Under the pieces are notes generated by a model. It was given only the letters and a program-made list of their open reading frames with translations. It made no database searches and was not told the DNA's origin. A program made the translations under genes and the position numbers. DNA of 64,000 nucleotides from positions 41,017 to 105,016 of the forward strand of contig NZ_JAHLEC010000003.1 in assembly GCF_018861705.1 (NCBI RefSeq). The letters run 5' to 3'. Source of the stretch: Clostridium psychrophilum. GTDB taxonomy: Bacteria; Bacillota; Clostridia; Clostridiales; Clostridiaceae. This document shows, one piece after another, positions 8,601 through 17,548 of the stretch (the first letter of the stretch is position 1; the number at the start of each line of letters is the position of its first letter).

Positions 8601-9611
8601 TTACCTCCCATATTTTATTTTTCTAAATTCTTCAATGAAATTTTGTTTATCTGCTACATCTTCTTGCATTTTTTCAAGCTTTTTTAAAAAAAACTCTTCT
8701 CCCCAATTCTTTTTTTCCCAATAATATTGAATCCCTATTTGCCAATATTCCTGGGGGAATTCCATAAATGCTGCCATTACCTCTATATCACTTTTATATA
8801 TTAAATTTGTAACATCATATTCATCCATTATAGATAGTGCGTTTTCAATACTCCATTTGCCATTTTTCATTCTCCTTATTAAAAGACTACTTAAATCATG
8901 TAAATGAGTATCTAAAATACAATAGTCAAAATCAATAATACTAATTGCTCCTCCTTTCTCCATCAATACATTATGATGAGCATAATCATGATGACAAAAT
9001 CCCTTATGTTTAATCTCCTCTTTCATCTTATCTATATAGTCACTTTTACACAGATTATCTATTGATTTGTCGCTCCTTGCGAGCTCACCCTGCATTATAT
9101 TTAAATAGTTATTATCAAAATCTGTTTTATGACTTTTTTCATTTATTCTTCTTTTAAAATCTAATATTTCATTTTCTCTGGTTTTAAAAGTTTCTATCCA
9201 TTTTAGCCATGCAATTCTCGGCTTCATATTAGGGGTAACCTTAAAGTTTAGACTTTTTTTATGAAGCTCTGCCAGTTTAGCTGTACATAATTTTATATCC
9301 TCTGGATTATCATAATCACATTGCCTTGCCTCTACCCATGGTGTTAGATAGGCATACTTGTTTTCAAAACTTATATACTTTTTTTTATATTTAGTAGGAA
9401 TAATTTCTGGTATATTTTCAAAACCATTACTTTGTAAATGCTCTATAACGCCAACAATAAATAAAAAATGCTTAAACTCATAATTAATGATTTTCAAGCA
9501 ATACATTCCATTTTCAGTATCTATTTTGCAAACATTCTTTATTCTTTTAATACTATTAATACGAAGAAAATAATTATTCTTTACTATCTCCTCTAATTCC
9601 TGGATTTCCAA
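8601..9611 (-). CDS. CotS-family spore coat protein (kinase fold)
   Basis: A 336-residue CotS-type protein with an intact catalytic loop GFCHHDYAHHN, a metal site IIDFDYC, and the C-terminal EFPQEYWQIGIQYYW motif shared with the gene at 4144. The start is TTG at 9611, with GGAGG seven bases upstream. It is the first gene of the minus-strand run 9611 to 6499 and is divergent from the second CotSA-like glycosyltransferase (9795), mirroring the arrangement at 5148/5297. Confidence 0.83.
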   Translation of the reverse strand: MEIQELEEIVKNNYFLRINSIKRIKNVCKIDTENGMYCLKIINYEFKHFLFIVGVIEHLQSNGFENIPEIIPTKYKKKYISFENKYAYLTPWVEARQCDYDNPEDIKLCTAKLAELHKKSLNFKVTPNMKPRIAWLKWIETFKTRENEILDFKRRINEKSHKTDFDNNYLNIMQGELARSDKSIDNLCKSDYIDKMKEEIKHKGFCHHDYAHHNVLMEKGGAISIIDFDYCILDTHLHDLSSLLIRRMKNGKWSIENALSIMDEYDVTNLIYKSDIEVMAAFMEFPQEYWQIGIQYYWEKKNWGEEFFLKKLEKMQEDVADKQNFIEEFRKIKYGR

Positions 9612-9794
9612 ATCTATACCTCCAAAATATTGTTCTACTGCAATATATGAAATTTCCGAATAATTTGTGATTATTTATATTTGCTGATATAGCACACTTT
9701 TTAGGTTAAAATAATATATTAATATATATTGTGCTTTTAATGAATTTCATTGATGAGTATAGGGTTTATCTAATAATTTTAAGGAGTGAAACCT

Positions 9795-10925
9795 ATGAGG
9801 ATTGCAATTGATGCTAGGGGCATCAATTTATATAGCGGAACTGGTATAGGGACTTATACAGAAAATGTACTTAAAAATTTACTTAACATAGATATTATAA
9901 ATAACTATCATGTTTTTTGGTCAGGTAACAATTATGAATATATAAAAAAAGAAAACTGTAAAGTAGTAATGACTTCTAAAAAACATCAAAGATTTTTTGA
10001 AGATTACTACTTTCCAGAAAACATTTCACAAGAAAACATAGACATATACCATATGCCACAAAATGGTATAGGTTTTTCCCAGGAAATAAGTTGCAAAAAA
10101 GTTGTGACTATACATGATTTAATTCCATACGTTATGCCAGAGACAGTCGGTAGAGGCTATTTGCTTAAATTTTTAAAAGAAATGCCTTTAATTATAGGTG
10201 GTTCGGATGGAATAATAACCGTATCCGAGTTTTCAAAAAGAGATATTCTTAAATTTTTCCCAATAGATGAAAATAAAATTTTCGTAACACCTTTGGCCGC
10301 TGATAAAAAATATATACCTTTAGATAAGCTTCATTGTAAAAATTTTCTAGACAAAGCGTATAATTTAAAAAATCCATTTATACTATACCTAGGAGGTTTC
10401 AGTGAAAGAAAGAATGTCTCATCTGCTATAACTGCCTTTTCTAAAGTGTATAAAGATTTAAATAAAAAATATGATTTAGTAATTGTGGGTGACTATAAAG
10501 ATCCCGATCGAAAATTAGTAAAACTTGCGAAAAAACTAAATATAGAATCTAATATAATTTTTACAGGTTTTGTACCCGAAGATCATTTACCTATATTCTA
10601 TAACTGCTGTGATGCTTTCATATATCCATCTCTTTATGAAGGTTTTGGACTACCTCCTCTAGAAGCAATGAGCTGTGGTGCCCCTGTAATAGCGTCTAAG
10701 CTTACCTCTATTCCTGAAGTAGTTGGCGACAGTGGGATTTTAATAAATCCATATGATATTTCGGAAATGTCTATTGCCATAGGTGATTTATTAAGCAATG
10801 AAAGCTTAAAAACAGATCTTAGTTCTAAAGCTTTAATAAGAGCTAAAAATTTTTCGTGGCAAAACACTGCATTTAGTACTCTTAAAGTCTATGAGCACAT
10901 ATACAATTCTAATGCTACCTCCTAA
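9795..10925 (+). CDS. GT4 glycosyltransferase, CotSA-like
   Basis: A 376-residue GT-B glycosyltransferase, clearly paralogous to the gene at 5297: RIAIDARGINLYSGTGIGTY at the start, YLGGFSERKN, and EGFGLPPLEAMSCGAPV near the C-terminus. The start is the ATG at 9795 with AAGGAG eight bases upstream; a GTG nine bases earlier overlaps that site. It is likely a spore-coat or spore-surface glycosyltransferase by its CotS neighbours. Sugar donor and acceptor cannot be read from the sequence. Confidence 0.86.
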   Translation: MRIAIDARGINLYSGTGIGTYTENVLKNLLNIDIINNYHVFWSGNNYEYIKKENCKVVMTSKKHQRFFEDYYFPENISQENIDIYHMPQNGIGFSQEISCKKVVTIHDLIPYVMPETVGRGYLLKFLKEMPLIIGGSDGIITVSEFSKRDILKFFPIDENKIFVTPLAADKKYIPLDKLHCKNFLDKAYNLKNPFILYLGGFSERKNVSSAITAFSKVYKDLNKKYDLVIVGDYKDPDRKLVKLAKKLNIESNIIFTGFVPEDHLPIFYNCCDAFIYPSLYEGFGLPPLEAMSCGAPVIASKLTSIPEVVGDSGILINPYDISEMSIAIGDLLSNESLKTDLSSKALIRAKNFSWQNTAFSTLKVYEHIYNSNATS

Positions 10926-10941
10926 TCTATCCACCTAGACT

Positions 10942-10978
10942 AAAGAAGGCTTGCATAATTAATATGCAAGCCTTCTTT
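10942..10978. terminator. Bidirectional terminator
   Basis: Perfect 16-base arms (AAAGAAGGCTTGCATA and its complement) with a five-base loop, flanked by A/T on both sides, between convergent genes ending at 10925 (+) and 11037 (-). Confidence 0.85.
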
Positions 10979-11036
10979 AATATTAAATAATCTCTTAGGT
11001 CGCTGTAGTATAACGACTTGTGAACTGTCGTTAAAT

Positions 11037-11783
11037 TTATAACCTATTAATAATACTTGCTAAATATCCTGCTCCAAATCCATTGTCAATGTTAACGACA
11101 CTAACTCCACTAGAACAACTATTTAGCATGCTTAGTAGTGCAGAAATCCCTTTAAAATTAGCTCCATATCCTACACTCGTTGGAACAGCTATAACAGGTT
11201 TATCCACTAGTCCTCCAACAACACTTGTTAAAGCACCTTCCATTCCGGCTACGGTAATAACTACCCTAGCACGTCTTATAACATCTAAGTTTTCAAATAA
11301 CCTATGAATGCCCGCTACCCCAACATCATAAATTCTTTCAACTTTGTTTCCAAAAATTTCTGCAGTTATTGCTGCCTCTTCCGCCACTGGTATATCAGAA
11401 GTTCCCCCTGTTACTAATGCAATATATGTACTCCTACTTTCTACTTCTTTCTTCTTAATTACAATCGTCCTCGCAAGTTCATTGTACTCAGCGTCCTTGC
11501 ATACCTGCTTTACACCCTCATACATTGTTCTAGATGCCCTCGTTCCAAGAATGTTTACGTCTTTCGTAAGCATCAATTTAACAATGTCTTTTATTTGCTC
11601 AACTGTTTTTCCTTCACAATATATAACCTCTGGATATCCAACTCTGAGTTCTCTCTGATTATCTATTTTTGCAAATCCTAAATCTGAATATGAAAAATCT
11701 TTTAATTTATCTATGCCATCTTCAATTGATATGTCACCATTCTTAATAGCTTTAAGAAATATTTTTGTTTCATTTGAATTCAT
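11037..11783 (-). CDS. larB: Nickel pincer cofactor biosynthesis protein LarB
   Basis: A 248-residue LarB. LarB carboxylates and hydrolyses nicotinic acid adenine dinucleotide to give the dicarboxylated precursor of the nickel-pincer nucleotide used by lactate racemase LarA and relatives. The family N-terminus (DLGFAKIDNQRELRVGYPEV) and the PurE-like carboxylase core (VTGGTSDIPVAEEAA, then VAGMEGALTSVVGGL and PTSVGYG) are all present. The ATG at 11783 has a GGGTGGG site. It lies 32 bases after larC in the same direction, so they form one operon. larA and larE are not in the window. Confidence 0.92.
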   Translation of the reverse strand: MNSNETKIFLKAIKNGDISIEDGIDKLKDFSYSDLGFAKIDNQRELRVGYPEVIYCEGKTVEQIKDIVKLMLTKDVNILGTRASRTMYEGVKQVCKDAEYNELARTIVIKKKEVESRSTYIALVTGGTSDIPVAEEAAITAEIFGNKVERIYDVGVAGIHRLFENLDVIRRARVVITVAGMEGALTSVVGGLVDKPVIAVPTSVGYGANFKGISALLSMLNSCSSGVSVVNIDNGFGAGYLASIINRL

Positions 11784-11815
11784 ATATTTCCCACCCTTTT
11801 ATCTATCATATTATT

Positions 11816-13129
11816 TTATATTTCTTTCTTTAATTGCTTATACACATCATTTATAGTAGTTCCAGTACTTTGAGCTATTTTTTTGCATTCCTCATACTCT
11901 AATTTACTTTTTATTTTTTCACCTTTATAGTAAGCTTCTTTCACTGTAACTTCACCATAACTAGTATTTACTTTAATAAATTTTCTTTCAAGTTTCGTCT
12001 TATTTACTTTAAAACTTCTTATCCCAAATGTAGTTGTTTCTCTAAATAATATTTCTTTTACATTTTCAATTCTTTCACTATTACATAAAACACTTACTTT
12101 TATGCTCGGCCTTCCCTTTTTCATTATGATTGGAGTTAAATAAACATCCAAAGCTCCCTCGTTAAAAAGTTTGTCGATAATATATTCATATAATTCTGAA
12201 TTCATATCATCTATATTACATTCAATAATATTCTCAAATATTTCATTATCATATTTATTTTTATTTTGTTCTTTTAGTTCGCCCTTTTGCTTTGCTTCAT
12301 TGGTTGCCTGCTCCACCAACATAACTCTTAGAACATTAGGAATTTCAGTATCTCTATTTCCTATTCCATATCCTATCTTATTTATAATAAAATTATTGTT
12401 ATCTTTAAATTCATCAACATTCGCTGCCAAAATTGCAGCCCCTGTTGGTGTTGTAGTTTCAAAAGGTACAGCTCCAAGTTTTACAGGAATCCCCTTTAAT
12501 ATTTCAACTGTAGCAGGTGCTGGTACTGGTATAAGTCCATGTGCACACTTTACAAAACCACCACCAAGTTCTACAGAAGAACTCATTACTTTCTCAACAT
12601 CTAAAAAGTTTAAACAAATAGCAGCTCCTACTATATCTACAATTGAATCTACAGCGCCTACCTCATGAAAATGAATTTCATTTAGTGGTTTTCCATGAAC
12701 CTTTGCCTCAGCTCTGGCTACCTTCATAAACATTTTCATACCTAGTTCTTTTACTTTATCACTTAAATCGCTTTTCTCTATAATTTCCTTTATATCTTTA
12801 AGATTCCTATGTTCATGATGAATATGACTATGATCATCACTCCCATGAGAATGTTCTGTTTCATCGTGACTATGAATATGTTCATGATGATGTGCACCTT
12901 CAATATCGCAATGAGAATGTTCTTGATGAATTGCTTGCAAAACTACATTTACCTTAGTACCCTCAATGCCTTTTCTAATACCTCTAGATACTTCTATTTC
13001 ATACCCACTTAGGTTTAACTTATCTAATTCATTTATTAAATATTCTTTATCTATACCTAAATCTATTAATGCCCCTAAATTCATATCACCACTAATACCT
13101 GAAAAACAATCATAATATAGTATTTTCAT
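11816..13129 (-). CDS. larC: Nickel insertion protein LarC
   Basis: A 437-residue LarC, the CTP-dependent nickel insertase that completes the pincer cofactor. It starts MKILYYDCFSGISGDM, diagnostic of the family, and has a His/Asp/Glu-rich stretch at about residues 77-115 (repeated HxH units) typical of a nickel-binding segment, then EIHFHEVGAVDSIVD. The ATG at 13129 is chosen because it matches the family start and has GGAG nine bases upstream; an ATG at 13165 would add 12 poorly supported residues. It is one continuous frame, unlike the Lactiplantibacillus gene, which is split into larC1/larC2 and needs a programmed frameshift. Confidence 0.92.
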   Translation of the reverse strand: MKILYYDCFSGISGDMNLGALIDLGIDKEYLINELDKLNLSGYEIEVSRGIRKGIEGTKVNVVLQAIHQEHSHCDIEGAHHHEHIHSHDETEHSHGSDDHSHIHHEHRNLKDIKEIIEKSDLSDKVKELGMKMFMKVARAEAKVHGKPLNEIHFHEVGAVDSIVDIVGAAICLNFLDVEKVMSSSVELGGGFVKCAHGLIPVPAPATVEILKGIPVKLGAVPFETTTPTGAAILAANVDEFKDNNNFIINKIGYGIGNRDTEIPNVLRVMLVEQATNEAKQKGELKEQNKNKYDNEIFENIIECNIDDMNSELYEYIIDKLFNEGALDVYLTPIIMKKGRPSIKVSVLCNSERIENVKEILFRETTTFGIRSFKVNKTKLERKFIKVNTSYGEVTVKEAYYKGEKIKSKLEYEECKKIAQSTGTTINDVYKQLKKEI

Positions 13130-13208
13130 TTCAATCAACTCCATTTCTTTAATTGTACCAAACAAATAAACATTATAAAATAAATATATTTTTAAAAAAT
13201 TAAAATAA

Positions 13209-13243
13209 AAAGAAGATAATTGTTTTTACAACTCTCTTCTTAT
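13209..13243 (-). terminator. Terminator after GT4 gene
   Basis: Stem AAGAAGA paired with TCTTCTT plus an inner GTTGT/ACAAT pairing, followed by TTTTT on the minus strand, about ten bases past the stop at 13252. Confidence 0.7.
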
Positions 13244-13251
13244 AAATTATA

Positions 13252-14436
13252 TTATGTTACTTTTTGATTTTCTAACATATAGCTTTGCTTTTCAACTTCC
13301 ATATAGATTTTCTCAACACTTTCTCCAAAACACTTAGACGATAATGGTTCTATCCCATCGTAAGCATTTTTTACCATTGATTTACTTTCTTCTTTATCCA
13401 TCAAAACCTTGTATAATATTCCATCTAATTCTTCATCTTTATAGAAAACCCTTCCATTAATTTTATCCTCAATTATACCATCTAAATTTTTATCATATTT
13501 AGCTACCACAGGAATCTGTGCAGCCATAGCTTCAGCAAAAGTTAGCCCTTGTGTTTCAGTTAGTGAAGCACCTACAAATACATCTCCCATTTGATAATAT
13601 TTACCTATGTCCGCCCAAGGTTTCTCCCCAGCAAATACTACAAATTTTGAAATCCCGAGATTATTAGTTAATTCTTCTAAATTTTCACGCTCAGGTCCAT
13701 CCCCTACAATTAGCAATTTGCAATTTGGCATTTTCTTTATTAACTTATTCATACTATTAATAATTACATCTATGCTTTTTTCTTTTGCAACACGCCCTAT
13801 AAACAATACAACTGGCTCATTTTCATTTATGCCATAAGACTTCTTCTCATCTTTGATAAGTTGTTCATCATAGTTAGTTCTTTTAAACGGTTCAATATTA
13901 ACACCTGTAGGTATTACATCTATATGCCTTTTTAAACCATATTGCTTCAATGCTTCTTTTACCTTTACTGTAGGTACTATTATAGCACTGCAGTCTCTAC
14001 AATATAATTTACTTACCTTTTTTGCAAATTGAGAAGCAGGCTTAAGCATTATCCCACGCGATACATAATGAATATAATCCTCATACATAGTATGATAAGT
14101 GTGAACCACTGGAATACCTAACCTTTTCGCAACAATTCTTCCAAATATTCCTATACTAAATTCTGTCTGTGTGTGTATAATATCTAAATCTAATTTTTTT
14201 ATTTTATTCATGATTTTATGTGAATATATCATTCCAACTCTTTGAGACGGTAAAAAGAAGAATGGTATACTAGGTAATCTAATAATGCCTTCCTGCTCCT
14301 CTACATCCGGAAATGTAACTGTAACTATTGTTACATTGTGTCCAAGTTTAATTAGTTCACTTCTTAGTATCATTGTTGAAGTAACTACGCCGCTTACTTG
14401 CGGATAATAAGCATCAGTAAAAATTCCAATATTCAT
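13252..14436 (-). CDS. GT4 glycosyltransferase, glycolipid-synthase type
   Basis: A 394-residue GT-B enzyme starting MNIGIFTDAYYPQVSGVV, the hallmark of the branch that includes diacylglycerol alpha-glucosyltransferases of Firmicutes. Other motifs are HTQTEFSIGIFGR, VLFIGRVAKEKS and the donor-binding ETQGLTFAEAMA. It probably adds glucose to diacylglycerol for membrane glycolipid or lipoteichoic-acid anchors. Start at ATG 14436 (GGGG seven bases upstream) rather than the TTG at 14442. It belongs with the GT4 gene at 14927 and the decayed flippase-like gene between them. The lipid substrate is inferred from the family. Confidence 0.82.
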   Translation of the reverse strand: MNIGIFTDAYYPQVSGVVTSTMILRSELIKLGHNVTIVTVTFPDVEEQEGIIRLPSIPFFFLPSQRVGMIYSHKIMNKIKKLDLDIIHTQTEFSIGIFGRIVAKRLGIPVVHTYHTMYEDYIHYVSRGIMLKPASQFAKKVSKLYCRDCSAIIVPTVKVKEALKQYGLKRHIDVIPTGVNIEPFKRTNYDEQLIKDEKKSYGINENEPVVLFIGRVAKEKSIDVIINSMNKLIKKMPNCKLLIVGDGPERENLEELTNNLGISKFVVFAGEKPWADIGKYYQMGDVFVGASLTETQGLTFAEAMAAQIPVVAKYDKNLDGIIEDKINGRVFYKDEELDGILYKVLMDKEESKSMVKNAYDGIEPLSSKCFGESVEKIYMEVEKQSYMLENQKVT

Positions 14437-14505
14437 AATCAATCCCCTTTAAATACTATAATTTTCTTTATAATTCTCTTATTTAATATACATTAATTAT
14501 TTTGC

Positions 14506-14909
14506 TTATTCTTTCATAAACACATAAAAGCCGAAGATTATACATGAGCAAAATGTAATTTATCTCCATAATAATATAGCAGCCATTATATTATTAGATG
14601 AAAAAAATAAGCTAAGAAACATGTAGAATGCGCCTTTTGCTTCACCAACTACTCCAGGCAATGGTATGAATGCTGTTAACATCATTACAAATGTTGTCCA
14701 GCTATCACGCTTTTTATGTTGGCATAGCTCATACCAAAACTAAGATAAATAAAATAAGGGATAATAAAAATTATTGTTAGTTGAAATATTATATATAAAA
14801 CGGGTCTAATTAACAATCGTTTATTGCATTTTACTATCTCCATATTATCATGAAATCGATCCAGATTATCATTTATATGCATTTGTAATTTTCCTATATC
14901 TTTTACCAA
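14506..14909 (-). pseudogene. Remnant of lysylphosphatidylglycerol-synthase-TM/flippase-like protein
   Basis: C-terminal part only of a multi-pass membrane protein of the UPF0104/LPG-synthase-TM type. The first part (IPYFIYLSFGMSYANIK, ending AGQHL) is in one frame. The continuation TAFIPLPGVVGEAKGAFYMF, highly characteristic of the family, is in another, so one base appears lost near 14691. The second frame then has a TAA at 14562-14560 where an ITxxxxIIxG helix should continue, and ends at 14506. The N-terminal part, about two thirds of the protein, is missing. A flippase-like membrane partner next to GT4 glycolipid genes is common in clostridia. Confidence 0.78.
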
Positions 14910-14926
14910 TTTAATCTTGCATTAAT

Positions 14927-15958
14927 TTACCTGCCCTTTATTCTCCATACCTTTTTATAAAATGTTTTCCACATACCCAGTACACTGTCTTTCGAGTAGA
15001 AATTATGTCCTCTTATTGCTTTTTCTTTAGCCTGATCATAATAACTTGAATCATTCTTTAATTTTAATATAGCTTTCACAAAACCTTCATTGTCATGTTC
15101 TCTTAAATAATAATCAAATAATATACCCTCATAAAGTTCTAAATCTCTTAATAATATCGGAGTATAGGTATTCATTGCTTCTAATATTGACATAGGGAAA
15201 AGCTCATTATAAGATGGCATGAAAAGAACATCCGATACGTTATATATATCATTCATCAAATCTCTCTCAACTATTCCTGTAAATAATATATTTTTTGGTG
15301 AATTATCCATTTCTTTTTTTAATTCCTTATATCCATCAGTAATGTTTCCAAATGAAAACCCACCAGCCCAAATAAATTGTATCTCAGGAAGTTTTTTTGC
15401 TATATTTATAAAATCAATGACACCTTTTCTTGTTTGTATTTGTCCTACTCCAAGTACAACAAAAGCATCCTTTGCGATTTTTAATTTTTCCTTGGCATTA
15501 TATTTTTCTTCATTTGAAAGATTATAAAATTTTTCATCTGAAACATAATTGGGAATATACGTGATTTTCTTTTTTTGAATATCGTATGCTTCAAGTTTAG
15601 GTATAAAGTTAGGGTTAACCGTAACTAAGTAATCCATATTTCTATAAAAACTTATAATATATTTATAAAAAATTTTCTTAATAAAATTTGGTAACTTAAT
15701 ACTTCCTTCTATAGTTTCTGGCAAGAAATGTACATAACCTACTGTTACACCTTTTCTTTTAGCGAAAGGTATACTTAAATAATGCTTTAAGTCAATAGTA
15801 TGATAATGCATTATTTCAGTTCTTGCTCTTTTGTTTATTACGACTTTATATTCTTTATCTAATCCATTTTGGACCAAATTTACTTGTTCTAAGTAAGCTG
15901 ACCCTACCCCTTGACCTTTAACCTTATCTGCAGATGACAGCATATTTATAGTCGGCAT
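14927..15958 (-). CDS. GT4 glycosyltransferase
   Basis: A 343-residue GT-B glycosyltransferase (PTINMLSSADKVKGQGVGSA at the start; GVGQIQTRKGV in the donor domain; PSYNELFPMSILEAM as the late glutamate motif). It resembles the second enzyme of two-step diglycosyl-diacylglycerol pathways often found beside the enzyme type encoded at 13252. The ATG at 15958 has AGGAG eight bases upstream; the GTG at 15967 overlaps that site. Cytoplasmic or membrane-peripheral, with no signal peptide. It is separated from the downstream glycosyltransferase by the flippase-like remnant. Confidence 0.82.
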   Translation of the reverse strand: MPTINMLSSADKVKGQGVGSAYLEQVNLVQNGLDKEYKVVINKRARTEIMHYHTIDLKHYLSIPFAKRKGVTVGYVHFLPETIEGSIKLPNFIKKIFYKYIISFYRNMDYLVTVNPNFIPKLEAYDIQKKKITYIPNYVSDEKFYNLSNEEKYNAKEKLKIAKDAFVVLGVGQIQTRKGVIDFINIAKKLPEIQFIWAGGFSFGNITDGYKELKKEMDNSPKNILFTGIVERDLMNDIYNVSDVLFMPSYNELFPMSILEAMNTYTPILLRDLELYEGILFDYYLREHDNEGFVKAILKLKNDSSYYDQAKEKAIRGHNFYSKDSVLGMWKTFYKKVWRIKGR

Positions 15959-16194
15959 AATAGTCACTCCTATCTAATATAACCTTATTAATACATTTAT
16001 TGTACTCTATTATTATTAAGTATTGATTAATATTACCTTAAAATTTTCTTAAATTTCACGAAATAGCTATAAATTTCTACTTATAATTAATTTTGCCCAA
16101 CTTTTTTGCTTTTAATATTGATTAATTAATAATATTTATTATATGCATAAATTATATATTTCATTTATACAATTTTAATTTAAACAATTAGTAT

Positions 16195-17037
16195 TCACAT
16201 TTTCAAAAATTCTTTATATATATTAAGTCTATTTTTACTTCTATTTTTGTTATGTCCAAAACAAGTTATAGCTAAAAATATCATTCCTATAGCTAAAAAT
16301 ATTCCATGAATTTCTAGAGGATATTTCACTGCTATTGATGAAAATGATGAAGTTACCAAAAGAGCCATAAGGTTGTTTATAAAATGAGCAAATATGCTTA
16401 AATAAATTGAACCTGATCTTAAATAAATAAGTCCAAGAACAATCCCTAGGAAAAAGGCATTTATACCTTGAGCAATATTCATATGTACTACGGCAAACAA
16501 TAACGCAGATACTAAAAGCGCTATATTAGGGCTTATTTTTCTTGCCATTCCCCTTAATAGTATTCCTCTAAAAATAATTTCTTCATAAATAGGTGCTATA
16601 ACAATGGTACTAAATATGGATATAATTGGCGATACAGTGTCCCCATTAAATACTTCATTAATAAATTGAGGCATAGATATTGTACTTATCCACAAGTTTA
16701 AACTATTATCAAATATCATACGAAATCCGATAATCATGAACGTTGCATAAGCAAAACTTGTTAAATTTAAATAATTACTCAAATTACTATCCTCTGATTC
16801 ATTACTAAGCCATTTTATTAAAATAATGACAACATAATATTTAACCAAAACTCCAAAAACAAAAATTACATAAGGAACAATTTTTTCATAATTTCCTGAA
16901 AACAAATTTGTGATTTCTACAGGTACTTGTCCGAACACTTCCAATAAAATTGATAGAAACATTACAAATAGAGCTTTAACAATTCCCATTCTTTTTATAT
17001 TCGTGCTTCCATTTTCTAATTTCTCTAAAAATTCCAT
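16195..17037 (-). CDS. CPBP family intramembrane protease
   Basis: A 280-residue multi-pass membrane protein of the CPBP/Abi (Rce1-like) family. All catalytic motifs are present: EEIIFRG (EExxxR) at about residue 150, FAVVH (FxxxH) and HFINN (HxxxN) near residue 215. At least seven hydrophobic helices are visible. Such proteins are glutamic intramembrane proteases or bacteriocin self-immunity proteins; the substrate here is unknown. The ATG at 17037 has an AAGAGTG site. It is transcribed alone as far as spacing shows. Confidence 0.85.
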   Translation of the reverse strand: MEFLEKLENGSTNIKRMGIVKALFVMFLSILLEVFGQVPVEITNLFSGNYEKIVPYVIFVFGVLVKYYVVIILIKWLSNESEDSNLSNYLNLTSFAYATFMIIGFRMIFDNSLNLWISTISMPQFINEVFNGDTVSPIISIFSTIVIAPIYEEIIFRGILLRGMARKISPNIALLVSALLFAVVHMNIAQGINAFFLGIVLGLIYLRSGSIYLSIFAHFINNLMALLVTSSFSSIAVKYPLEIHGIFLAIGMIFLAITCFGHNKNRSKNRLNIYKEFLKM

Positions 17038-17241
17038 TTAATCACTCTTTCTAACTTATTGTAGCCCTTTAAATACCATAACAAGTTCTATTTTATTTTA
17101 GTTTATCTTACATGCAATAATATTTTTAAAGTCTAATTTTTTTTGCAAAAACTAGCTATTTCAATTTTAATTAATTTAATTTTTCCTTTTAATTTATATA
17201 TGTATAGCTATAAATACATAATTTAGTGATATTAAATAAGT

Positions 17242-17349
17242 TTAATTGTCATTCTCACATATAGAAAGCATACCATCTTTACATTGATTTAAGAGTTCCT
17301 GCGCCTTTATCTCGTTCATTTGCCTTTCAATTTTTCTAATTGCTTTCAT
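17242..17349 (-). CDS. Possible 35-residue peptide
   Basis: Short charged open frame, MKAIRKIERQMNEIKAQE at its start, ending CENDN. The nearest Shine-Dalgarno-like AAGGA is about 13 bases upstream, further than ideal. No family is recognised; it could be spurious. It is the only coding-like content in the 500-base gap upstream of the CPBP gene. Confidence 0.3.
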   Translation of the reverse strand: MKAIRKIERQMNEIKAQELLNQCKDGMLSICENDN

Positions 17350-17484
17350 CTCAAATCACTATCCTTTCTAATATTACAGATTTAAGTGTAACATAAATTT
17401 TATATAATATTATGTTAACTTAATGCAAACCTTTTACATACACCTTCTATTATTATCCATTTAGGGTGTTTTGTAAACAAAAAA

Positions 17485-17532
17485 AATCTATGTTTCTATA
17501 TTGTAAAATCCAATATCTAGAAACACAGATTA
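17485..17532 (-). terminator. Terminator of the CAP-domain gene
   Basis: Arms AATCTATGTTTCTATATTG and CAATATCTAGAAACACAGATT with two mismatches, followed by a T-rich run on the minus strand, about 15 bases past the stop at 17549. Confidence 0.8.
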
Positions 17533-17548
17533 ATTAATGTTAAATTAT

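Noticed and set aside
12809..13012. Plus-strand open frame rich in Met and Thr opposite larC
   Set aside because: It is the antisense of the His-rich nickel-binding segment of larC, without a ribosome site; the larC frame explains the composition.
11816..13129. Split larC with programmed frameshift
   Set aside because: The frame is continuous from MKILYYDCFSG to the stop, so no frameshift is needed.
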